From NCBI GenBank assembly GCA_023266455.1, contig JAHFQD010000141.1, forward strand, positions 1-5,569: DNA of 5,569 nt, read 5' to 3'. Shown piece by piece: positions 1-5,071 of the stretch; within the stretch, counting starts at the first letter, position 1; every line of letters begins with the position of its first letter. The translations under genes were made by a program, and so were the position numbers. Origin of the DNA: Candidatus Muproteobacteria bacterium (lineage in GTDB: Bacteria; Pseudomonadota; Gammaproteobacteria; Acidiferrobacterales; Sulfurifustaceae). The notes beneath the pieces are model-generated. The model was not told the origin of the DNA. It did no database searches and saw only the letters and a program-made list of their open reading frames with translations.

Positions 1-1
1 T

Positions 2-628
2 TTAACTCATGTTTTCGCAGCGCTCATGTTTTGTCTCGTGCTGACGCCGGTCGCTGTCGCGGGGGACGTCATTGGCTTCGATAGCGAAAATATCGGAACT
101 CTACCTCGAGGTTGGATTGCCGGTGTTACGGGAAAAGGCTCGCCGCGGTGGTTGGTTGAATCCGACGCAAGCGCACCGAGCAAACCAAATGTATTAAAAC
201 AATCTGGTGTGGGCGATTTTCCTTGGTGTGTAAGAGAAGGAATTTCGATGGCGAATGGATTCGTAGAAGTTAAATTCAAACCGATCTCAGGTCGAGAAGA
301 TCAAGCGGGCGGAATAGTTTGGCGTTGGAAGAACGGTGATAACTATTATGTTGCACGCGCCAATGCACTTGAGAACAACGTGTCGCTTTATTATACCGAG
401 CACGGACGTCGCAACACGATCAAATATGTCGACGCACTCGTGACCGCTAATGCTTGGCATACCTTACGCGTCGAGTTCGACGGCGACCGAATTGCCGTCT
501 TACTCGACGGTAAGCGTTACATCGAGACAACCGACACGCATATCACCGGTAACGGATCGGTCGGCGTATGGACCAAGGCCGATAGTATTACCGCATTCGA
601 TAATTTCAATTACGCTAGTACGCGTTGA
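2..628 (+). CDS. Secreted DUF1080 / concanavalin-A-like fold protein, 5'-partial
   Basis: The reading frame is open from the first bases of the window to the TGA at 626-628. The first ATG in frame is at 26, but it would leave only about 12 residues of signal peptide with no basic N-region. The in-frame residues before it (LTHVFAAL) continue a hydrophobic stretch ending in AVA before GDV, so the true start is probably upstream. The mature part of about 190 residues is rich in beta-strand patterns. A central stretch reads GGIVWRWKNGDNYYVARAN, followed by a strand with WHTLRVEFDGDRIAVLLDGK and a closing GSVGVWTKADSITAFDNF. This pattern is typical of the LamG-like / 3-keto-disaccharide hydrolase (DUF1080) fold, which binds or cleaves sugars in some families. 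I see no catalytic residues that I can assign, so enzymatic activity is not claimed. It is separated from the next gene by 289 bp and is probably a different transcription unit. Confidence 0.75.
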   Translation, partial: LTHVFAALMFCLVLTPVAVAGDVIGFDSENIGTLPRGWIAGVTGKGSPRWLVESDASAPSKPNVLKQSGVGDFPWCVREGISMANGFVEVKFKPISGREDQAGGIVWRWKNGDNYYVARANALENNVSLYYTEHGRRNTIKYVDALVTANAWHTLRVEFDGDRIAVLLDGKRYIETTDTHITGNGSVGVWTKADSITAFDNFNYASTR

Positions 629-635
629 CGACCGA

Positions 636-651
636 ATGTAATTGTTTACAT
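636..651. repeat. Inverted repeat ATGTAA-N4-TTACAT
   Basis: The arms ATGTAA (636-641) and TTACAT (646-651) are exact reverse complements around TTGT. The dyad begins 7 bp after the stop codon of the upstream gene. It lacks a GC-rich stem and a T-tract, so it is not a convincing terminator. It could be a regulator site or chance in AT-rich DNA. Confidence 0.4.
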
Positions 652-682
652 CTGGCGTAGCGTGCTTGCGGCCTTAGTATGT

Positions 683-702
683 TGGTTAACATAACTTAAC
701 CA
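683..702. repeat. Inverted repeat TGGTTAA-N6-TTAACCA
   Basis: Two 7-bp arms (683-689 and 696-702) are exact reverse complements around the spacer CATAAC. The arm centres are 13 bp apart, close to one helical turn plus a few bases, which would fit a dimeric DNA-binding protein. I cannot name the regulator. It lies 216 bp before the rhodanese start. Confidence 0.45.
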
Positions 703-757
703 TAACCCGGTTGCACCGTCAGAGAAGGGCACTGTCCCGACTTTGCGCATGATCTGT

Positions 758-787
758 TTGCCTTCTTCGCTTAAAACAAAATTAAAT
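758..787 (+). promoter_or_regulatory. Possible sigma-70 promoter (TTGCCT-18-TTAAAT)
   Basis: TTGCCT at 758-763 and TTAAAT at 782-787 each match the -35 and -10 consensus at 4 of 6 positions, with an 18-bp spacer. The predicted start would fall near 794, at the left edge of the perfect palindrome 794-809. That is a plausible repressor position. Matches of this quality are common by chance, so confidence is low. Confidence 0.25.
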
Positions 788-793
788 CAGCTT

Positions 794-809
794 AATAACA
801 GCTGTTATT
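794..809. promoter_or_regulatory. Perfect 16-bp palindrome, candidate operator
   Basis: AATAACAGCTGTTATT is its own reverse complement over all 16 positions, and the symmetry breaks on both sides (T793, C810). Gapless palindromes of this length are usual binding sites for dimeric regulators. It lies 109 bp upstream of the rhodanese start and just downstream of a weak candidate promoter. The cognate regulator is unknown. Confidence 0.5.
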
Positions 810-844
810 CACTATTTCTTACATTGGCGTCAGTAAAAGTTCAG

Positions 845-873
845 TTGAGTCGATGCCGCGCGAAGCATAGTTT
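845..873 (+). promoter_or_regulatory. Alternative weak promoter (TTGAGT-17-TAGTTT)
   Basis: TTGAGT at 845-850 has the TTGA core of the -35 element, and TAGTTT at 868-873 is a poor -10 with the ideal 17-bp spacer. A start near 880 would put the 890-906 palindrome in the early leader. This is a second, weaker option for transcription of the rhodanese unit. Confidence 0.18.
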
Positions 874-889
874 GTGCGCTCAACCACAA

Positions 890-906
890 TATTCCCGTCG
901 GGAATA
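890..906. promoter_or_regulatory. 17-bp palindrome touching the rhodanese Shine-Dalgarno
   Basis: TATTCCCG-T-CGGGAATA is perfectly symmetric around T898. Its last base is the first base of AGGAG (906-910), the ribosome binding site 7 bp before the GTG start at 918. It may be a repressor operator. In RNA it could instead form a 7-bp hairpin with a GTC loop next to the ribosome binding site. Sulfide-responsive ArsR-type repressors (BigR/SqrR) that control rhodanese operons bind ATTC...GAAT-like dyads as I recall. Here ATTC and GAAT are 7 bp apart, so the resemblance is only suggestive. Confidence 0.5.
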
Positions 907-917
907 GGAGTGCATTT

Positions 918-1715
918 GTGAAAAGAAATAATTGGAATTTCGTTATATGGCTAGCTATTGGAATAGTTTTAAGCGGTGTTGTTGTCGCCGGGGAGCAGCA
1001 CCAATCATCGTCGAATGTATTGAGCGTCTTTGACGGAATTGTAAAGAATCCCGCCACTAGCCAAGAAATTAATACCGCGGAGTTTCGACGCGCATTGGAA
1101 GGCAGCAAGACTATCGTGCTAGACGCTAGGGCTTATGAGGAATACGCCGTGAGCCATGTGCCGGGGGCTTGGGCGGTTCCGGGTAAACCAGGTGTTTCGC
1201 TTTCGTTATACGTTGCGGACGTAAATGACATTCTTAAAAGAATTCCAGATAAAGCCCAAGCATTGATTGTCTATTGCAACGGCCTCTATTGTGGTCGCAG
1301 CGAACGGTTCGCTGATGAGCTACTGAAGGCCGGATATCAAAACGTTCGTCGTTACCAACTTGGTGCTCCAGGTTGGCGCGGACTCGGAGGCGTGATGCAG
1401 GTGGAAAAACCGGCGTTAGTCCGCCTGCTGGCGCGAGATTCAACGTCAGTATTGATTGATGCGCGCCCGGAACCGGAACTTAAGCCGCGGCTGCGCAACG
1501 CTGTCTCAATTCCTTTGCGCGATACCTCCAAAGCCAAGGATGATGGTCGCTTGCCGATGACGGATCACAATACGCGTATTTTCATCGTCGGCGAAAACGG
1601 AGCCCAGGCGCGAGCCGTGGCAGAGGCCGTCGTCCGCGATGCATTTCATAACGTATCTTTTTTTGATGGCGCTATCGCTGATCTGCCGGAGCTTTTCGAA
1701 GACAAAAGCCGGTAA
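918..1715 (+). CDS. Exported tandem-rhodanese sulfurtransferase-like protein
   Basis: This 265-residue protein starts at GTG 918, supported by AGGAG at 906-910, and ends at TAA. Residues 1-25 form a signal peptide or membrane anchor (KRNN, then a hydrophobic run ending VVVAG), so it acts in the periplasm. The first rhodanese domain spans about residues 55-155. It shows VLDAR (67-71), the substrate-side motif HVPGA, and the active-site loop YCNGLYCGRS with Cys120 and Cys125, ending in the typical APGWRG. The second domain (about 165-260) has LIDARPE and IFIVGENGAQAR, where Gly225 stands in place of the catalytic Cys, so it is probably non-catalytic. Rhodaneses transfer sulfane sulfur from thiosulfate or persulfides to a thiophilic acceptor; the substrate here is unknown. 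The loop has two cysteines, and the first (Cys120) aligns best with the nucleophile. The cytochrome gene follows after 18 bp. The upstream palindromes suggest repressor control. Confidence 0.85.
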   Translation: MKRNNWNFVIWLAIGIVLSGVVVAGEQHQSSSNVLSVFDGIVKNPATSQEINTAEFRRALEGSKTIVLDARAYEEYAVSHVPGAWAVPGKPGVSLSLYVADVNDILKRIPDKAQALIVYCNGLYCGRSERFADELLKAGYQNVRRYQLGAPGWRGLGGVMQVEKPALVRLLARDSTSVLIDARPEPELKPRLRNAVSIPLRDTSKAKDDGRLPMTDHNTRIFIVGENGAQARAVAEAVVRDAFHNVSFFDGAIADLPELFEDKSR

Positions 1716-1733
1716 TATTCCACGCGTGAATTT

Positions 1734-2016
1734 ATGAGAAAAATATTTCTCTTTATTGCCGCATTTTTGGCGCTGCCAATCGTGGATGGGGCGCCAACAA
1801 CCGACACTGTTCAAGGCAAACGTTTGCACGAGCTGCATTGCCAAATGCTGCCATGGCATGGAGGTTTACACACGTAAAGATCGACAGGTCGCTTCGTTGG
1901 AAGCGTTGCGGGCACAAGTGAATGGCTGCAGTCATATGATAAAAGCTCCCATATCGGCACAAGATGAACAGTATCTTGTGAATTATTTTAATGAAATGCT
2001 CTACAAACTTAAATAG
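1734..2016 (+). pseudogene. Small periplasmic c-type cytochrome, frameshifted in its CXXCH motif
   Basis: From ATG 1734 the frame encodes a signal peptide (MRKIFLFIAAFLALPIVDGA), then GKRLHELHCQM, and then leaves the family pattern and stops at 1875-1877 after 47 residues. The frame one base further on encodes CHGMEVYTRKDRQVASLEAL and continues to TAG at 2014-2016. Removing C1848 joins the two into a 93-residue protein with a perfect haem-attachment motif C36-Q-M-C39-H40. That length and the order CHG-x-x-VYTR, SLEAL-x-x-QV-x-x-C match small single-haem cytochromes c as I know the family. Another Cys is at 65, and the distal haem ligand is unclear (His67 or Met68 are candidates). As written, no haem could bind. 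The start has no strong ribosome binding site but lies 18 bp after the rhodanese stop, so coupled expression is likely. It could be a true pseudogene or a one-base sequence error. Confidence 0.8.
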
Positions 2017-2091
2017 TTAGCGGAAAGTCGAGTGAAAAGTATTGTCGTCGCCTCGTGAAACAACGTCGATTGTCCGAAGTGGGAGTGGGTA

Positions 2092-2775
2092 ATGCGAATC
2101 CTGATAATAGAGGACGAGATAAAAATAGCGCACGCCTTAAAGAAAGGATTTGAAGCCGAATAGTATGAAGTCGTTCTGGCTAAGACCGGAGAAGAAGGAT
2201 TTTTTCTTGTCAACGAACAGGTATTCGATCTCATCGTTCTCGATCTGATGCTGCCGCAACGCAACGGTATCGAAGTGCTCGGCACCTTGCGGAAATGCGG
2301 CATCCAAACGCCGGTGTTGATTCTAACGGCGAAGGATACGGTGGATGATCGCGTTTATGGGCTTGACGCCGGCGCCGACGATTATTTAGTAAAACCTTTC
2401 GCGTTCTCGGAATTACTGGCGCGTATTCGCGCGCTGCTTCGTCGCCGGCAAACGGATGCAGTCTTAAAACTCTCGCGAAACGATCTCGAGATGGATCTGC
2501 TTACTCGCAAAGTTACTCGTGCCGAAAAAAAACTCGAGCTCACCGCCAAGGAGTTTGAGGTTCTCGAATATTTGTTGCGCCACAGCGGCCGTGTCGTATC
2601 AAGAGAAATGCTGGCACGCGATGTATGGCAAGTAAGCGCGCGCGCTACGCCGCTCGATAACGTCATCGATGTAATGATTGCACGGCTGCGACGTAAAATT
2701 GACGAACCGTTTAAACAAAAACTACTGCACACGATTCGCGGCGTCGGTTTTGTGTTGGGCGAGGAGCGCGGGTGA
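2092..2775 (+). pseudogene. OmpR/PhoB-family response regulator with in-frame amber at codon 24 (CusR/CopR-like)
   Basis: The full-length frame starts at ATG 2092 with GGAG at 2082-2085 and would span 227 residues, normal for the family, but TAG at 2161-2163 replaces residue 24. CAG (Gln) is the simplest ancestral codon. Receiver residues are all present: acidic D8-E9, phospho-acceptor D51 in IVLDLMLP, T79 and K101 in DYLVKPF. The winged-helix DNA-binding domain (about 130-225) shows LTAKEFEVLEYLL, SREMLARDVW and DNVIDVMIARLRRKID, ending HTIRGVGFVL. The pattern resembles heavy-metal regulators such as CusR/CopR, but no metal can be assigned. The only usual start after the amber is ATG 2248, without a Shine-Dalgarno. 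It would give 175 residues lacking D8 and D51 but keeping the whole DNA-binding domain. The stop codon overlaps the start of the histidine kinase by 4 bp. Confidence 0.85.
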
Positions 2776-4124
2776 AACGTGTTTCATTCAGTGTTCGAGC
2801 ACGTTTGGCGTTGTGGCACGCGGGCGTCCTTGCACTCATCGTGTGCGCGTTTTCAGCGGCGATTTTTCTATTCGTGCGTGCAAACTTGTACGACGAGTTA
2901 GATCAACGATTAAATCGTGAATTAGCTACGGTTCAACAAATCTACCGTCGGGAACCGGGTGAATTGCAAGACGTCGAACAGCAACTTGGCATTTCACTTT
3001 TTCAAGTTACTGAGCGTGGCGGTATTCTGTACCGAACACAAGCATGGCCACGTGCAGGAATTACGCCGACGTTATCGGAGGCGGATACCCAGACGCCGAG
3101 ATCTTTAGTGTCGGCAGATCGTCAACGCTACCGATTTCAAACGGTATTTGCTCCAACTTATCGTATTACGGTGGCCTTAGAAGAACGGGCGGTTCAAGAC
3201 ACGCTACGCACCTTGACCATTATATTAATTGCCGGTATTCCGTGCACGATAGCGCTTGCTGTCGTGGGAGGTTATTTCTTAGCTCGACGTGTGTTGATAC
3301 CCGTTGGCGCGATGGCGGAAAAGATGCAAAAGATCACAGCGGAATCTCTGGTTGAGAGTCTCCCGGTCGACAATCCACGCGATGAATTCGGACGTCTGGC
3401 GAGTGTTTTTAATGAAATGCTCGCGCGTCTGCACGGCGCATTTGAACAATTACGGCGTTTCACGGCGGACGTCTCGCATGAACTACGCACACCGCTCACC
3501 GCGATGCGCAGCGTCGGTGAAGTGGCGTTGCAACAACCGCTGGATCGCGCGGCGTATCGGGATGTAATCGGTAGCATGTTAGAGGAAACTGACAGACTGA
3601 CGCGGTTGATAGAAAACCTTCTTATGCTCACCCGCGCCGAAACGGGACGATTCACATCGAAGCGTGAAACGGTGGATTTAAACGCACTTGTTGTGAGCGT
3701 CGTCGAGAAGCTTCGAGTCTTGGCGGAAGAAAAAGAGCAGAACTTACAATTCAAATGCGGTGCGTTTTTTAGTATTCAATGCGATCCCGCCGTCCTACAA
3801 CAAGCGGTTATTAATCTGCTCCACAACGCGATTAAATACACGCCCAATAAGGGAACGATCCAATTAAGAATACGAAGCGTTGCTGCGAATGAAGTCGCGA
3901 TAGAAATAGAAGATACGGGACTGGGCATTCCAGTGTCAGACCGCGAAAGGATATTCGAGCGCTTTTATCGCGTCGATTCAGGACGATCCAGAGATACGGG
4001 CGGCGTGGGGCTGGGCCTTGCTATCGGGCGTTGGGCGGCGGAGGCCAACGGTGGTCGCATAGAGCTCGATAGCGAGGAACACAGGGGAAGCATTTTTCGA
4101 ATCATATTACCAACAACCAGCTAA
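2772..4124 (+). CDS. Membrane sensor histidine kinase, partner of the upstream regulator (CusS/CopS-like)
   Basis: This intact 450-residue kinase starts at GTG 2772 in a GTGA overlap with the regulator stop, so translation is probably coupled. Domain order: first membrane helix about 14-35, periplasmic sensor region about 37-145 without a recognised ligand motif, second helix about 148-170, HAMP linker about 171-222, HisKA with phospho-acceptor His236 in ADVSHELRTPL, and a HATPase domain from about 333 to the end. The ATP site is complete: N box NLLHNAIKYTP (N348, N352), G1 box DTGLGIP (D381), F box RIFERFYR, and G2 box GGVGLGLAIG. The length and layout fit heavy-metal-type sensor kinases. 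It would autophosphorylate on His236 and pass the phosphate to D51 of the adjacent regulator, which is broken in this sequence. The kinase itself shows no sign of decay. Confidence 0.92.
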   Translation: MKRVSFSVRARLALWHAGVLALIVCAFSAAIFLFVRANLYDELDQRLNRELATVQQIYRREPGELQDVEQQLGISLFQVTERGGILYRTQAWPRAGITPTLSEADTQTPRSLVSADRQRYRFQTVFAPTYRITVALEERAVQDTLRTLTIILIAGIPCTIALAVVGGYFLARRVLIPVGAMAEKMQKITAESLVESLPVDNPRDEFGRLASVFNEMLARLHGAFEQLRRFTADVSHELRTPLTAMRSVGEVALQQPLDRAAYRDVIGSMLEETDRLTRLIENLLMLTRAETGRFTSKRETVDLNALVVSVVEKLRVLAEEKEQNLQFKCGAFFSIQCDPAVLQQAVINLLHNAIKYTPNKGTIQLRIRSVAANEVAIEIEDTGLGIPVSDRERIFERFYRVDSGRSRDTGGVGLGLAIGRWAAEANGGRIELDSEEHRGSIFRIILPTTS

Positions 4125-4179
4125 GCTATTAACTTCCTTATTGTATGGATTGATAACCGATTCATGGAGGATGTTAGCA

Positions 4180-4896
4180 ATGCTAGCTAGAGCGCTGTGC
4201 CTACTCGTTATTTCTATATTCACTTTCCCTGCCCATGCGTTGAAGCTAGTCACCGAAGAAAATCCGCCATTTAACTACACTGATCCAAAGACCAAAGAAT
4301 TTACGGGGATCACTACCCAGTTAGTGAAAGAAGCACTCAAGCGCGCCAACGTTCCTTACAGCATTGACGTATTACCTTGGGCGCGTGCGCTCAGCATGGC
4401 GCAGACCGATCCAGATACCTGTATTTTTGCCACGGTTCGCTTGCCCGAGCGTGAACCGCTATTCCAATGGGTGGGGCCGTTATCGAGAGCGAATTTTTCA
4501 CTTTTCGCGATGAATAGTTTCCAGGGGAAACTTAATGTTCTCGACGATGCCAAGCAATACAAAATCGGTGGAATGATTGAAGATGGACCAACAAAATTCG
4601 TGCAATCGAAAGGCCTGAAGGTAGAAGTTGTTCCGGACTACAAACAGAATCTTCATAAATTAAAAGCAGGTCATATCGATCTGTGGGTCTCTTCGCTCGA
4701 ACGCGGACCGGAAATGGCAGCGCAAGCCGGCGTGAAAGATATTAAGCCGGTATTGTTGTTTAGGAGCGTAGATCACTTTCTCGCCTGCAGTCCCAAGGTT
4801 CCTGAAACGACCATCAAAGCGCTCAGCCAAGCTGTTGAAGCCATGCGTACAGAAGGCGTGATCAAAACCAAAAAGTATCAACCGGCGGATAAATAG
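4180..4896 (+). CDS. Periplasmic family-3 solute-binding protein (amino-acid-type)
   Basis: I choose ATG 4180 because GGAGG at 4166-4170 lies 9 bp upstream. An in-frame TTG at 4141 and ATG at 4171 are less likely, the latter lying directly against the GGAGG. The product has 238 residues. Residues 1-20 are a clean signal peptide ending PAHA before LKLVTEENPPFNY, the usual N-terminal strand of family-3 binding proteins (SBP_bac_3). Further landmarks are FTGITTQLVKEAL, VLPWARAL, TVRLPEREPLFQWVGP, and the C-terminal lobe with a GHIDLWVSS strand and a final EAMRTEGVIKTKKY helix. Cys81 and Cys203 could be a disulfide pair, but this is untested. The family binds polar amino acids or similar small solutes for ABC importers. 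No permease or ATPase is present, so it may be an orphan receptor. It begins 55 bp after the kinase with no terminator between, and could present a ligand to that kinase. The terminator at 4957 closes the unit. Confidence 0.85.
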   Translation: MLARALCLLVISIFTFPAHALKLVTEENPPFNYTDPKTKEFTGITTQLVKEALKRANVPYSIDVLPWARALSMAQTDPDTCIFATVRLPEREPLFQWVGPLSRANFSLFAMNSFQGKLNVLDDAKQYKIGGMIEDGPTKFVQSKGLKVEVVPDYKQNLHKLKAGHIDLWVSSLERGPEMAAQAGVKDIKPVLLFRSVDHFLACSPKVPETTIKALSQAVEAMRTEGVIKTKKYQPADK

Positions 4897-4956
4897 AATG
4901 AAGAAGAATATCTGAACCGGAAATAGGCTCTGATAGAAATTGAAATAATCCCAATC

Positions 4957-4983
4957 CGGCGCCGAGAGCCACGGCGCCGTTTT
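4957..4983 (+). terminator. Rho-independent terminator after the binding-protein gene
   Basis: Two copies of CGGCGCCG (4957-4964 and 4972-4979) form an 8-bp GC-only stem around the loop AGAGCCA, followed directly by TTTT (4980-4983). It lies 60 bp after the TAG at 4896. On the opposite strand no T-tract follows the stem, so it works in the + direction only. It marks the end of the rhodanese-to-binding-protein unit. Confidence 0.85.
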
Positions 4984-4986
4984 AAT

Positions 4987-5008
4987 AGGGCTTAGAAGTT
5001 CGTGCCCT
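4987..5008 (+). repeat. Weak dyad AGGGC-N12-GCCCT downstream of the terminator
   Basis: The arms AGGGC (4987-4991) and GCCCT (5004-5008) are exact reverse complements, and the right arm is followed by pyrimidine-rich sequence including TTTTTT at 5021-5026. It could be a backup terminator or part of the control region of the next gene. The stem is short and the loop long, so confidence is low. The rest of the 4897-5071 gap shows no gene and no convincing promoter. Confidence 0.25.
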
Positions 5009-5071
5009 TCTCTTTACATCTTTTTTATTCGCCCGGGCCTAGACTTATCCGAAATCATCGGAAAACGTAGG

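Larger units (their letters stand above)
629..917 (+). promoter_or_regulatory. Non-coding control region upstream of the rhodanese gene
   Basis: No credible gene is seen in this 289-bp stretch. The left part holds two AT-rich dyads (636-651 and 683-702). The middle holds a perfect 16-bp palindrome (794-809) and the right end a 17-bp palindrome (890-906) touching the ribosome binding site of the next gene. No GC-rich hairpin with a T-tract follows the upstream gene, so no intrinsic terminator is visible for it. The density of exact dyads suggests regulated transcription of the genes that follow. This is an inference from sequence alone. Confidence 0.6.

Noticed and set aside
26..628. Start of the first gene at ATG 26
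   Set aside because: It leaves a signal peptide of about 12 residues without a basic N-region, while the frame is open and hydrophobic back to the window edge.
727..740. GGCACTGT resembling the end of IS6/IS26-type elements
   Set aside because: Only eight bases match, the following bases differ from the known terminal repeat as I remember it, and there is no transposase or second end nearby.
830..1108. Minus-strand open frame across the control region and the rhodanese start
   Set aside because: No ribosome binding site or recognisable protein pattern is seen, and it overlaps a well-supported gene start.
2161..2163. Reassigned TAG codon read as an amino acid
   Set aside because: TAG also ends the cytochrome frame (2014-2016) and the binding-protein gene (4894-4896) at the expected family lengths, so TAG is a normal stop here.
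3272..3754. Minus-strand open frame of 160 codons
   Set aside because: It lies wholly inside the histidine kinase, opposite its HAMP and HisKA coding sequence, and its protein is Ser/Arg-rich low-quality sequence with no family pattern.
4141..4179. Earlier starts TTG 4141 or ATG 4171 for the binding protein
   Set aside because: Neither has a properly spaced ribosome binding site, and both lengthen the N-terminus before an already complete signal peptide. GGAGG fits ATG 4180.
5031..5038. GCCCGGGC palindrome before the KdpD-like gene
   Set aside because: An 8-bp GC palindrome is too common to call an operator, and no T-tract follows it to make a terminator.
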